Below, one piece after another: positions 8,808 through 18,311 of a DNA stretch of 64,000 nucleotides. The position numbers and the translations under genes were made by a program. Each line of letters opens with the position of its first letter. Position 1 is the stretch's first letter. Location of the stretch: the NCBI RefSeq assembly GCF_003052515.2, contig NZ_QARE02000002.1, positions 124,001 through 188,000 of the forward strand. The letters run 5' to 3'. The notes under the pieces were generated by a model. The model did not search any database. It saw only the letters and a list, made by a program, of their open reading frames with translations, and was not told the origin of the DNA. This DNA is from Pseudomonas sp. RIT409. GTDB lineage: Bacteria > Pseudomonadota > Gammaproteobacteria > Pseudomonadales > Pseudomonadaceae.

Positions 8808-9995
8808 ATGCTCGACCTCAAATCGAAACAAAATGCTCACGCCCCCGGCTGGCCCAATCTCAATTATCGCCACGGGCTGACAGCCGCAGCGTTCGTCTCA
8901 GTATTGATGCTGGCCGGTTGCAAAGAACCCAAAGCCTCAAGCGCAGACGCTCCGGTCGCTGACGTTGATGTCGTCACCGTTGAACGCAAGCCTGTCAAGC
9001 AATGGGACGAGTTCAATGGCCGGATAAGCGCTATCGACACGGTCCAGATTCGTCCCCGAGTAACGGGATATGTGGAGCGCGTTGCGTTCAAGGAGGGCGA
9101 CGAGGTTCGCAAAGGTGACTTGCTGATAGCGATTGACCCCCGCAGATATCAAGCTGCGCTGGACAGCGCACAGGCGAGGTTAGAGCGGGCGAAGGCATCA
9201 CTTTCGATGACACAGTTGCAAGACCGTCGCGCCCAAACGCTGGTGCAAAACAACGCTATGTCAAAGGAAAATGCCGACACCCGCCGTGCAAATTACCTGC
9301 AGAGCCAAGCCGATGTGAGAGACGCGGTTGCCGCGGTCGCCCTCGCAAAACTTGATCTGGAATTCACTCAAGTACGCTCCCCCATCAATGGCCGGGCCAG
9401 CCGCGCCCAGTTGACGCTGGGGAACCTGGCTGTGGCCGATCAAACCGTTTTGACTTCCGTGGTATCCCAGGACCCCATGTACGTTTACTTCGACCCCGAT
9501 GAGCACAGCTATCTTCGTTACCGTGAGCAAGCGCGCGCTTCGAAAGACGGCCACGCCACGCTGACCGTCCGGGTTGGCCTCGCCAACGACCGGGGTTTTC
9601 CACACACCGGCGAAGTGGATTTCACAGATAACCAGATGGACGCGTCGACGGGGACCATCCGGTTGCGTGCTCGCCTTTCCAATTCAACTCACCTCTTCAC
9701 GCCAGGGCTGTTCGCTCGCGTATCGCTCTCTAATAACGAAGAGAACGGCACGATACTCATTGACGACAAGGCCGTGCTCACCGATCAGGATCGCAAATTC
9801 GTCTATGTATTGGTCGAAGGGGACAAAGCGGAGCGTCGGGACATTACAGTTGGCCGAATTAATGGAGGGCTTCGTGTGGTCGAGTCGGGACTCGAGCCAG
9901 GGGACAAAGTCATTGTGAATGGACAGCAGCGAATCTATTTCTCCGGCGCACCGGTGAGGCCGTCGGAAGTTGCCATGAAAACTTCGCAGAACTGA
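8808..9995 (+). CDS. RND efflux periplasmic adaptor (MexE-like)
   Basis: A 395-residue membrane-fusion protein that would link the inner-membrane pump encoded next to an outer-membrane channel. The ATG at 8808 gives a lipoprotein signal peptide with lipobox LAGC (Cys38), so the protein is probably lipid-anchored in the periplasm. The barrel-sandwich hybrid begins with RPRVTGYVERVAFKEGDEV, followed by an alpha-hairpin (about 120-200) and beta-barrel domains. It precedes the pump gene by 11 bases. The longer frame from 8673 lacks a signal peptide. Confidence 0.88.
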   Translation: MLDLKSKQNAHAPGWPNLNYRHGLTAAAFVSVLMLAGCKEPKASSADAPVADVDVVTVERKPVKQWDEFNGRISAIDTVQIRPRVTGYVERVAFKEGDEVRKGDLLIAIDPRRYQAALDSAQARLERAKASLSMTQLQDRRAQTLVQNNAMSKENADTRRANYLQSQADVRDAVAAVALAKLDLEFTQVRSPINGRASRAQLTLGNLAVADQTVLTSVVSQDPMYVYFDPDEHSYLRYREQARASKDGHATLTVRVGLANDRGFPHTGEVDFTDNQMDASTGTIRLRARLSNSTHLFTPGLFARVSLSNNEENGTILIDDKAVLTDQDRKFVYVLVEGDKAERRDITVGRINGGLRVVESGLEPGDKVIVNGQQRIYFSGAPVRPSEVAMKTSQN

Positions 9996-10006
9996 GGGCT
10001 TAAGCT

Positions 10007-13000
10007 GTGGACTTTTCAAAATTCTTCATTGAACGCCCCATCTTCGCCATCGTTTTGTCAATCATTATCACGGTCGTCGGGCTGATAGCGATTCCGCTAA
10101 TGCCCGTAAGTGAATATCCTGAAGTCGTGCCGCCCAGCGTTGTCGTCCGTGCCAGTTATCCCGGTGCGAACCCCAAGGAAATCGCCGAATCCGTTGCCAC
10201 TCCCCTTGAGGAGGCGATCAATGGCGTCGAAGGCATCATGTACATGAAATCTGTGGCCGGTTCGGATGGCACGTTGCAGGTGGTGGTCACTTTTCTCCCG
10301 GACATCGATCCGGACACTGCGGCTGTGCGCGTTCAAAACCGAGTGAGCCAAGCCCTATCCAGGCTACCGGAGCAGGTCCGGCAGTTCGGTGTGACCACGC
10401 AAAAGCAATCCCCTACACCCTTGATGTATGTGTCGCTTCTCTCGCCCAAAAACACTTACGACGCGCTTTATCTTCGCAACTACCTCACTTTGCATGTCAA
10501 GGATGAGCTATCGAGGTTGAAGGGCATTGGAGACGTGGGCCTTTACGGCTCGGGCGATTACGCGATGCGAATCTGGCTGGATCCCGACAAGCTAGCCTCA
10601 CGCGGTCTCACCGCAACGGATGCGTTGAACGCGGTACGAGAACAAAACGTACAGGTCTCCGCTGGGCAGCTGGGCGCCGAGCCCTCTCCAAAAGCAACCG
10701 ATTTCTTGATATCGATCAACGTTCAAGGCCGGCTTCGCTCCGAAAAGGAATTCTCCGAGATCATCTTGAAAAGCGGTAACAATGGCCAAGTCGTACGGTT
10801 GGGTGATGTCGCACGCGTCGAGCTAGGCGCAGGCGATTACACGATGCGCACTTTCCAGGACAACAAAAACTCGGCCACCGCCGGCATCTTTTTGTCACCC
10901 GGCGCAAACGCTTTGGGTGTTGCCGAGCAAGTCTATAAAAAGTTAGATCAGCTCGCCGCGGACTTCCCTCAGGATATGACGTACCGAGCGGTGTGGGACC
11001 CGACGGTGTTCGTGCGTGATTCAATCAGCTCCGTGAAGCACACGCTTTTCGAAGCAGTAATATTGGTGGTCTTGGTCGTCATTCTTTTTTTGCAGAACTG
11101 GCGTGCTTCGATCATTCCGCTTTTAGCGGTGCCTGTGTCGGTGATAGGGACATTCGCCTTCCTATATTTGCTCGGATACTCAATCAACACGCTGACGCTG
11201 TTCGGTTTGGTGCTGGCAATCGGCATCGTCGTGGATGACGCCATCGTCGTGGTGGAAAACGTCGAGCGGTACATTGAGCAAGGCATGCCTCCTCGAGCGG
11301 CTGCGCACGCTGCAATGCGGGAGGTCTCCGGTCCCATCATCGCCATCGCCTTGGTGTTGTGCGCCGTGTTTGTACCAATGGCCTTCCTGAGCGGGGTCAC
11401 CGGTCAGTTCTATAAACAGTTTGCCGTCACCATTGCCGTCTCGACGATCATTTCAGCAATCAACTCCCTGACACTGTCGCCTGCGCTAGCGGCCAAATTG
11501 CTGCGCGATCACCATGGGCCGAAGGACTGGCTATCACGCCGTATGGATTCCGGTCTAGGGTGGATCTTCCGACCGTTCAATCGATTTTTCCTCCGCAGCT
11601 CGAAGCGCTACGAAGGCACGGTCTCAAGGTTGCTCGGTCGTAGTGGGGCAGTATTCGTTGTGTACATACTCCTGCTCGGCGCTACGGTCTGCCTGTTCAA
11701 CTCAATCCCCGGCGGATTCATCCCCACCCAAGACAAGCTCTACTTGTTTGCGGGCGCTAAGCTGCCAGAAGGAGCGTCATTATCCCGGACGGATGCCGTC
11801 ACACGGCAATTGGGAGAGATTGCTCATCACGTCGAGGGCGTAGACATCGTCCCAGCCTACGCAGGGTTCAACGCTCTGCAGTCCGTGAATACCCCGAATG
11901 TGACCGCTTCCTACATCATCCTCAAACCATTCTCCGAGCGCACTCGCAGTGCCGCTGAAATTAATGCCGAACTGAATACGAGATTTGCGGCGATCAAGGA
12001 TGGATTCGCCTATGCGCTCCTGCCTCCGCCGATACAGGGGTTAGGAAATGGGTCGGGATATTCGCTTTATTTGAAAGATCGTGGCGGGCTTGGTTATGGC
12101 GCCCTGCAGAGTGCGCTGAACGCTTTTATCGCCGAAGTGGCCAAGACGCCGGGCATGACGTACCCAGTAAGCTCCTATCAGGCGAACATTCCACAGCTTG
12201 AGGTACGTGTTGATCGAGTCAAGGCAAAAGCGCAAGGCGTTTCTCTGACCAGTCTATTTGAAACACTCCAGACATATTTAGGATCGGCGTATGTCAATGA
12301 CTTCAATCAATTTGGCAGGGTGTATCGGGTGCTCGCGCAGGCTGAAACAGCGCACCGCCAAACTGCGCAAGACATTGGAAATCTGCGCACCCGAAACGAC
12401 CGCGGGGACATGGTGCCCATAGGGTCGATGATCAGTGTGGTGCCTACATTCGGGCCTGACCCGGTGGTGCGCTACAACGGTTTCCCAGCTGCCGACGTTA
12501 TCGGAGACTCCGACCCCGCTATCCTTTCATCAGCCCAGGTGATTGAAAAACTCACCGAGATAGCAGGGAAGGTCCTGCCTCACGGCATTGAGCTGGAGTG
12601 GACGGACTTAAGTTACCAACAAGTGAGCCAGAATAACGCTGCGCTGATCGTATTTCCCCTGGCCGTCATGCTGGTATTTCTGGTCTTGGCGTCGCTTTAT
12701 GAGAGCTGGACCCTGCCCTTTTCAGTCATCCTCATTGTGCCAGTCTGTATGTGTTCCGCTTTACTGGGGGTCTGGGCCACCGGCGGCGACAACAATGTCT
12801 TCGTTCAAGTGGGGCTAGTGGTGCTGATGGGGCTGGCCTGTAAAAACGCCATTTTGATCGTGGAATTTGCTCGGGAGTTGGAAATGAAGGGCAAGTCAGT
12901 CGTGGCGGCAGCGCTGGAGGCATGTCATCTGAGATTACGTCCAATCATCATGACCTCGGTAGCTTTCATTGCCGGCTCAGTCCCGTTATTGATAGGACAC

Positions 13001-13171
13001 GGCGCAGGAAGCGAGGTGAGGCTGGCCACAGGGGTAACCGTTTTCGGCGGCATGCTAGGCGTCACGCTTTTCGGTCTTTTCCTGACACCGGTGTTTTATG
13101 TGGCGTTGAGAAAACTAGCGCTGCGACACGCGGCAGTGCGCGTGGAGAAGGCGGTAGATCTCAGCGCTTGA
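10007..13171 (+). CDS. RND efflux transporter permease (MexF/AcrB-like)
   Basis: A 1054-residue HAE1-type pump that drives proton-coupled export of hydrophobic or amphiphilic compounds from the periplasm or membrane. It starts with GTG after GAGGG, with the family N-terminus FFIERPIFAIVLSI. Helix 4 carries GIVVDDAIVVVENVER, containing the paired aspartates of the proton relay, and there are two large periplasmic loops and a repeated 6+6 helix layout. Length is complete. No outer-membrane factor gene follows (the next gene is convergent), so it must borrow a TolC/OprM/OprN-type channel encoded elsewhere. Confidence 0.92.
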   Translation: MDFSKFFIERPIFAIVLSIIITVVGLIAIPLMPVSEYPEVVPPSVVVRASYPGANPKEIAESVATPLEEAINGVEGIMYMKSVAGSDGTLQVVVTFLPDIDPDTAAVRVQNRVSQALSRLPEQVRQFGVTTQKQSPTPLMYVSLLSPKNTYDALYLRNYLTLHVKDELSRLKGIGDVGLYGSGDYAMRIWLDPDKLASRGLTATDALNAVREQNVQVSAGQLGAEPSPKATDFLISINVQGRLRSEKEFSEIILKSGNNGQVVRLGDVARVELGAGDYTMRTFQDNKNSATAGIFLSPGANALGVAEQVYKKLDQLAADFPQDMTYRAVWDPTVFVRDSISSVKHTLFEAVILVVLVVILFLQNWRASIIPLLAVPVSVIGTFAFLYLLGYSINTLTLFGLVLAIGIVVDDAIVVVENVERYIEQGMPPRAAAHAAMREVSGPIIAIALVLCAVFVPMAFLSGVTGQFYKQFAVTIAVSTIISAINSLTLSPALAAKLLRDHHGPKDWLSRRMDSGLGWIFRPFNRFFLRSSKRYEGTVSRLLGRSGAVFVVYILLLGATVCLFNSIPGGFIPTQDKLYLFAGAKLPEGASLSRTDAVTRQLGEIAHHVEGVDIVPAYAGFNALQSVNTPNVTASYIILKPFSERTRSAAEINAELNTRFAAIKDGFAYALLPPPIQGLGNGSGYSLYLKDRGGLGYGALQSALNAFIAEVAKTPGMTYPVSSYQANIPQLEVRVDRVKAKAQGVSLTSLFETLQTYLGSAYVNDFNQFGRVYRVLAQAETAHRQTAQDIGNLRTRNDRGDMVPIGSMISVVPTFGPDPVVRYNGFPAADVIGDSDPAILSSAQVIEKLTEIAGKVLPHGIELEWTDLSYQQVSQNNAALIVFPLAVMLVFLVLASLYESWTLPFSVILIVPVCMCSALLGVWATGGDNNVFVQVGLVVLMGLACKNAILIVEFARELEMKGKSVVAAALEACHLRLRPIIMTSVAFIAGSVPLLIGHGAGSEVRLATGVTVFGGMLGVTLFGLFLTPVFYVALRKLALRHAAVRVEKAVDLSA

Positions 13172-13249
13172 GCAAGGTCGGAGGGCGCGCCTGTACCGAA
13201 CGCTCAGATCGGTCGGCGCAGCCCCTCGTACGCAGCTTTTTTCGTCACC

Positions 13250-13639
13250 TCAGGATCTGTATCTCTGGCAAACCAAGCTCAGGGCCTGCTCGAGCAAATC
13301 AATGAGTTCAACGCTGTCGAAGGGTTTAGCTAATACACCCAAGACGTTCGATGGTCTGGCCTGTACCCCATGTCCAAAAGCCAGAGACGCCGTCATGAGA
13401 ATGATTGGAGTGGACGCGCAGCTAGCGTTTAAAATTTCGGCGAGTTGCCAACCGCTAAGGCCCGGCATCTGGATGTCGGTCAAGACGCATTGGATACGAG
13501 GAAATTGAACGGATTTCAAAAAGATTTCTGCGCTTTCGAAGCAGTGGCAAGAGTAGCCATAGGACCTGAGCAGACTCGCTAACGAGTCGCGTACCATACG
13601 GTCGTCATCTATGACCGCTAGATTTGTAGTGGTAGACAT
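13250..13639 (-). CDS. Stand-alone response-regulator receiver protein
   Basis: A 129-residue single receiver domain with no output domain. Visible: acidic pocket VIDDDRMV, phospho-acceptor Asp in LTDIQMPGLSG, Thr in LMTAS and Lys in LAKPF. ATG 13639 after an AGGTG gives a domain-sized protein. An alternative start at 13750 overlaps the stop of the GNAT gene as ATGA and would add a 37-residue low-complexity extension. The absence of a kinase nearby suggests it is a modulator of an unlinked phosphorelay. Confidence 0.75.
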   Translation of the reverse strand: MSTTTNLAVIDDDRMVRDSLASLLRSYGYSCHCFESAEIFLKSVQFPRIQCVLTDIQMPGLSGWQLAEILNASCASTPIILMTASLAFGHGVQARPSNVLGVLAKPFDSVELIDLLEQALSLVCQRYRS

Positions 13640-13746
13640 TTGCACCTGCACCGGCTTAGTGAGGGCTTCCTCGCTGCCGAATGTGACGGCTGATTGGGTT
13701 GTAGCCAAGCCCTCAGACGAAAGCGGCCATGCCGAGAGCGTCGGCG

Positions 13747-14193
13747 TCATGACAGATCCACGGCAAATTGCATGCCCCCAGCCAACAGTCCTTGTCGAAA
13801 ATAAAAACGCTGACCTAAAGCATTGCCCAAGGCCGTATCTAGTACTAAACGGTTGCAACCAGCGCGGCCCGCGATAGCTTTCAAGTCCCTTATCAGCAGA
13901 GCACCTATACCAGTTCCCCTGATGGACTCGGTAGTGATCAAGTCGTCTACGTACAGGAAATGGCCGTGTATCATATTTGTCATCATTCGATAACCGGCTA
14001 GCCCCACAGGGGAGCCGGCTTGCAGCGCCGCAAGTATCCTATAGCCCTCTGGCCGTTGGCGTCGGGCGCAAACAAGCAAGTCATCGGCAGACTTCAGCTG
14101 AGGCCGAAGTTGTCTCATGACTTCAAAGCAACGCTTGATATCCGAATCAGATTCCATAAGCTGCAGCGTGACGTTCGAGAAAACTTCGTCCAT
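13747..14193 (-). CDS. GNAT family N-acetyltransferase
   Basis: A 148-residue acetyl-CoA-dependent acyltransferase. The acetyl-CoA pyrophosphate loop appears as RGTGIGALLI (motif A), preceded by the beta-4 strand FLYVDDLIT and followed by the helix and beta-5 strand CNRLVLDTA and the FYFRQGL end typical of the family. ATG 14193 follows AGGAG; a TTG three bases earlier is in frame. It is just upstream of, and may be translationally coupled to, the orphan receiver gene. The substrate is unknown. Confidence 0.8.
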   Translation of the reverse strand: MDEVFSNVTLQLMESDSDIKRCFEVMRQLRPQLKSADDLLVCARRQRPEGYRILAALQAGSPVGLAGYRMMTNMIHGHFLYVDDLITTESIRGTGIGALLIRDLKAIAGRAGCNRLVLDTALGNALGQRFYFRQGLLAGGMQFAVDLS

Positions 14194-14546
14194 CAATGAC
14201 TCCTAAGCAGTGGCGGCGGTATTGCAAGTGCGCTGCAGGTTCACAGGTCAGCAGGCTTCAGCAGGCAAGGGGATCTATACTTCAACGTGAACACTCTTCT
14301 CATGTCAGATAGTATCGGCACCAGCCTATTTCATTTAACTAATAGTGTTGCCTTCGATCCACCCTGCTGCAGATAAATCAGTTTTAACCATTGAAACCCT
14401 CACGGCGCCCGTCCCTGCGTGTAAAGTCCATCCGCGCGTTGGGAGCTTTTAATTAAAACGTCATGGGTGCTCTTCGTCTGTTCGTTCAAACGACTTCGCT
14501 TACGGAGTTAATTCGAGCGGCATCGGCCAGGGCCTAAGGAATATTC
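14194..14546. other. Intergenic region, nothing recognised
   Basis: About 350 bases between divergent genes. It presumably holds promoters both ways; an AT-rich patch near 14445-14460 (TTTTAATTAAAA) is the most promoter-like part. No RNA or repeat is evident. Confidence 0.4.
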
Positions 14547-14921
14547 ATGTCACTGTACACACTGCTACTTGCCACGGTTGTGAACGTCAACAAAGAACTG
14601 CCGGTTCAGGGTAGCCTGACACTCGATGATTGCACGAAAGCTGCGATGGAGGCTTTAACGCAACAGTACAACTACGCAAAGTGTCGGCCTACGCAACCAG
14701 AGCGGCCTGTAGTGTTCGTCAAACTTCCTTCAGGTGTGATCACTGAGGTGGAACGCCAGCCAGGAGGGTATAAACTTTCCGGGGAGTACACTGCAGCGGA
14801 CGATGCGTTCGTTGCAACCGCGCTGGGCAGGCCTTCTAGCCTTGTCCACTCACGTACTCATCAGTCGGGCCCTGACCATCTGAGGCTTGAAAAGTCACCT
14901 GAATCGATAGCGGCTGAGTGA
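14547..14921 (+). CDS. Hypothetical small protein
   Basis: A 124-residue protein with a good ribosome-binding site (AAGGAATATTC before ATG). The first ten residues are hydrophobic (SLYTLLLATVV) but too short for a confident signal peptide. Two cysteines (about residues 28 and 46) are present. I recognise no domain. The upstream region is a 350-base divergent spacer, so it is probably transcribed alone. Confidence 0.55.
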   Translation: MSLYTLLLATVVNVNKELPVQGSLTLDDCTKAAMEALTQQYNYAKCRPTQPERPVVFVKLPSGVITEVERQPGGYKLSGEYTAADDAFVATALGRPSSLVHSRTHQSGPDHLRLEKSPESIAAE

Positions 14922-15161
14922 CCATCGCCGGGAGGCGAATTTTTATTCATCCGACCGCTTACTGTTAACGGCAAAATGATACTAGCCGTTATCACGGCCC
15001 CGGCCACGATCAACGAACGGGGGGAAGGCTGCGCTCGCTGTACTCCACTAAACGTCCACCCGACCCCAAGATAATTGGAGCACCCGAAATCTCGGGAATT
15101 GGTCATTTACCTAATACACCGACCCGTCTATAAAAAGTGCTTGTATCGAGGAGGAACTCTT

Positions 15162-15578
15162 GTGGCTCGAGTCATCATCATTCTGACGACAATTTTAGGC
15201 GCGGCGATGGCCGCAAACGGCATTTTCATGCTGTCCTCACCCGAGATTTGGTTCTCGGTGGTGCCTGGCGTAGGTAGGACCGGGCTGTTCAATCAACACT
15301 TCATCCGAGATATCGGGATTCTCTATATCTTCATTGGTGGCGGTTTTGTTTACGGCGCCTTAAACCCCGCTTACCGCCTGTTCCTCTGGACCTCTGCGAC
15401 GCTGTGGCTCACCTGTCATGCTATTTTTCATTATCTTGAGGTCATGACTGGGATCTGTTCGCCCTCATACCTAATCACCGAGTTTCCAGCTGTCACTTTA
15501 CCTGCTGTGATCGGCGTGATCGCGACACTATACGCCCTCGGCAGCCACCGCCGAAACTTGGCCCAGCATAATAAATAA
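15162..15578 (+). CDS. Small four-helix membrane protein, unknown
   Basis: A 138-residue inner-membrane protein with about four hydrophobic helices. The GTG at 15162 follows a strong GAGGAGG; the longer frame from 15075 is polar leader. The loop FSVVPGVGRTGLFNQHFIRDIG between helices 1 and 2 resembles small uncharacterised membrane proteins found in many proteobacteria, but I cannot assign a function. Confidence 0.65.
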   Translation: MARVIIILTTILGAAMAANGIFMLSSPEIWFSVVPGVGRTGLFNQHFIRDIGILYIFIGGGFVYGALNPAYRLFLWTSATLWLTCHAIFHYLEVMTGICSPSYLITEFPAVTLPAVIGVIATLYALGSHRRNLAQHNK

Positions 15579-15774
15579 ATCCTCTATGCCTGTTTCCATT
15601 GCTCTCCGTTGTGTGAGCGGACCATCATTTTATCTGGTGTCGCTGAGCTGACGCGCAGTTCGTTTTGAGACCCAAGATCAATCGCCCGACGCTTCGGTTG
15701 TTCGCGGTAGGGTTTCTCCACACGGATCGTTATTTACGGGTCCAACCCACAGCTTTCCAGGAAAGGATAAAAAG

Positions 15775-16728
15775 TTGGTAGGCAAGAACTTCGCAGGCGT
15801 CATTGCGTTTATGAAGGTGGCGTCGACGCAGAGCTTCAGTGCGGCAGCACGAGAGCTTCGTATATCCGTTCCGGCGGTCAGCAAAAGCATTAGTCGATTG
15901 GAAGCGCAGTTGGACGTTCGGTTGCTGGAGCGAACGACTCACCAGGTTAATTTGACGCGTGAGGGACGTCATTTTTTTGAAAACTGTTTCAGCAGTGTGG
16001 ATCACGTCGTAAAGTCAGCGCATGAGCTAAAGGCGTTTGCGTGCACCGAGGCGGGCACTGTTCGAATCAGCTCCACGGTTGGCTTCGGTCGTAAATGCAT
16101 AGCGCCGCTGCTCCCGACGTTTTGTAAAAGATACCCGGATATCAAAATAGAATTCGAACTCACTGACCGCTTGGTTGATTTTGCGGATGGGCAATATGAT
16201 CTTTCGATTCGTAATGGCCGCTTGGTGGACTCGGGAATCATCGCCCGAACGCTTGCCCCCATGCGAATGATTATTTGTGCAGCACCAAGCTATCTGGAAC
16301 GAGCGGGCACACCTGAGACAATTCAAGATTTGCGTAACCACAAAATCATTGGGTTCCGCCGCGCTTATTCTGGCAAGACATACTCGTGGGAATTAGCCGT
16401 GGACGGTGAGCTCGTTCGACTTCCCATCCCGGAACACGTGGTCTTTGACGATGTTGGGCTGATTACCATGTCGGCCGTCGCTGGGATTGGCATCGCTCAA
16501 CTGGCGAATTATCAAATTGATGATCTGTTGGAAAGCGGTCAACTGGTTCCGCTACTGACAGACACTGTGGCTGAGGGCCGGGCCCATTATCTGTGCTACA
16601 GAAGCCGCCACAATATCCCCGTGCGTACTCGGTTGTTCATCGATTACCTCATGAGCTGCTTCAATTCGTCTGAAGCTTCAAGGCAATACTCTGTACCGCT
16701 GCGACAGACGACCAATCAAGCCCATTGA
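15775..16728 (+). CDS. LysR-family transcriptional regulator
   Basis: A 317-residue LTTR starting with TTG behind AGGAAAGGA. The N-terminal helix-turn-helix is FSAAARELRISVPAVSKSIS; the effector domain follows from about residue 92. The last 15-20 codons overlap the antisense aldo/keto reductase remnant, so the original C-terminus may have been replaced at a junction near 16,665. No intact target gene adjoins it: the segment to its right is pseudogene debris. Confidence 0.8.
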   Translation: MVGKNFAGVIAFMKVASTQSFSAAARELRISVPAVSKSISRLEAQLDVRLLERTTHQVNLTREGRHFFENCFSSVDHVVKSAHELKAFACTEAGTVRISSTVGFGRKCIAPLLPTFCKRYPDIKIEFELTDRLVDFADGQYDLSIRNGRLVDSGIIARTLAPMRMIICAAPSYLERAGTPETIQDLRNHKIIGFRRAYSGKTYSWELAVDGELVRLPIPEHVVFDDVGLITMSAVAGIGIAQLANYQIDDLLESGQLVPLLTDTVAEGRAHYLCYRSRHNIPVRTRLFIDYLMSCFNSSEASRQYSVPLRQTTNQAH

Positions 16729-17300
16729 TCGCTGGATAGCGAGTCAGCTCAGTGTTTTCGTTCCAGGGGCGTGCCAGCCGACCACGGGCCAGTGGGCTCC
16801 AAGGCATCACCGCGATGCCTTGGTCCGCGCACAGCGGCAGCATTTCCCGCTCTTCCTCGCGGTCCAGCAGATTGAGGTGACTCTGCATGCTGACGAACTG
16901 GGTCCAACCGTGCAGCTTGAAGTTGTACAGCGCCTTGTTGAATTGCCAGGCCGACATGGACGACGCGCCGATGTAACGACCTTCCCAGCCTTTACCACGT
17001 CGTGCGGCGCCTCGAGCGTTTCCTCGATGGGCGTTCGCTCGTCCCACCGGTGTATTTGGTAGAGGTCAACATAGTCGGTGTCCAGTCGACGCAAGCTGTT
17101 GTCGATCTAGTTGAAAATAGCCCGGCGTGACAGCCTGGCTCGGTTGGGCCCTTGGCCCATCCGATTGAAGACCTTGGTGGCGATTACAGCTTCGCTGCGT
17201 CGGGCGAAGTCACGCAAAGCGCGACCGACGATTTCCTCCGAGGTACCGTCTGAATAGCTATTGGCGGTATCGAAGAAGCTGATTCCGAATGCCGGTCTGC
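16661..17300 (-). pseudogene. Aldo/keto reductase, broken
   Basis: Read leftward, the fragment shows [45 protein letters not shown], a frameshift after HDVVKAGK, then [12 protein letters not shown] and MPWSPLARGRLARPW, all signatures of YajO/YakC-type aldo/keto reductases. An in-frame TAG lies at 17107-17109 and the frame shifts near 17,000. The first about 40 residues and the C-terminal quarter are missing. It cannot make an active enzyme. Confidence 0.85.
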
Positions 17301-17345
17301 CGCAGGAGAACCATCCGTTCGATCAACTAACCGATGCCGACTGGA

Positions 17346-17553
17346 GTCGTCAGTGGAACTTGCCGAATGCGGTGTAACGGTGAGTGCGGTGGCCCCCGGG
17401 TCGCTGGAAACGCCGATGTTCGCCAAGTTCCTGCAACCCGGTGAAAGTTGGGAGGAGGCGATGCAGCGCTACCTGCCGCAAATACCCTTGCATCGACTCG
17501 GCTCGGCGCAGGAAATCGCCGAGACCATCGCTTCGATCTACAGAAACTGGTAG
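17346..17553 (+). pseudogene. Short-chain dehydrogenase C-terminal fragment
   Basis: About 65 codons read VELAECGVTVSAVAPGSLET followed by a segment ending HRLGSAQEIAETIASIYRNW, the C-terminal third of an SDR (substrate loop after the PG motif and final helices). The Rossmann nucleotide-binding part and the YxxxK active site are absent. Sequence just after it (about 17,540-17,600) reads PDAEFQVLVTERSG, faintly like a tautomerase piece. Confidence 0.7.
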
Positions 17554-17659
17554 GCATTCCCGATGCCGAGTTCCAGGTGTTGGTCACCGAGCGCAGTGGT
17601 CGCGATACCTCGACCAAGTGTCCGACCTCAGAGCCGGTTTCGTGTCCGCATCGACCATG

Positions 17660-17890
17660 GACATCTAAAGTGCCGACCAGACCTTGCACCTGACCAAGCT
17701 GTTCTATCGCCAAACCTTTCTCGGCAAGACGCTGGATCTGAAATTCGGCCACCTGCCGGCGGGCGACGATTTCGACGTAGCCACCTGCGAATTCCAGAAG
17801 TGGACATTCTGCGGATCACTCGGCGGCCATGGTGCCGGAGTGTGGTACAGCGCGCCGATCAGCCAGTGGGGCGGAGGGGGAGAAACAGCC
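17660..17890 (+). pseudogene. OprB-type carbohydrate porin fragment
   Basis: A stretch reads HLTKLFYRQTFLGKTLDLKF, GHLPAGDDFD, CEFQKWTFCGS and VWYSAPISQWG, the pattern of the first strands of OprB carbohydrate-selective porins (a QTF...GKLDLKFGR and CxFQNLxFCGS type segment). Both ends are missing and the frame runs into unrelated sequence after about 17,885. Confidence 0.65.
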
Positions 17891-17944
17891 TCTGCGTGCG
17901 GTCGCTGTCGCTCGGGGCATAGTGCGTCGTACCACACGTCGTAG

Positions 17945-18311
17945 GGTCATTACATGTGCCGGAATTTAATGTCCGCGATAAACGTGCGCGCCGACTGCGT
18001 TTGCTTGAACAGTACAGGCAGCGAGACGATTACGGCTCCGGCTCCTGTTCAATGCCGCTATGCCATGCCTGCGGCGCCTTGGCATAGGGGATGGCATGTC
18101 CCTGGCCTACACTCTGGTCATCGCGGAAGGCGGATTGATTATCCATAACGCTCACCGGCAAAATGGCTGGCATCAGCAACTGTGCCTTCATATTTCACCA
18201 ACAGAGGAAGCACAGTCACGCCGTTCCTGACAATCCGGAAGCGGCCCATCGTGATCACTTATGAACCTGGGCTGAACAATTTGTGCGCAGCCTCCCTCTA
18301 TGGAGAAAAAT
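17945..18311. other. Degraded or non-coding stretch
   Basis: About 365 bases between the porin debris and the next LysR gene. No coherent frame or family was recognised. The last part must contain the promoter of the LysR gene. Confidence 0.4.

Noticed and set aside
16661..17047. Intact aldo/keto reductase gene
   Set aside because: The family similarity continues through a frameshift near 17,000 and an in-frame TAG at 17107, and both ends are missing.
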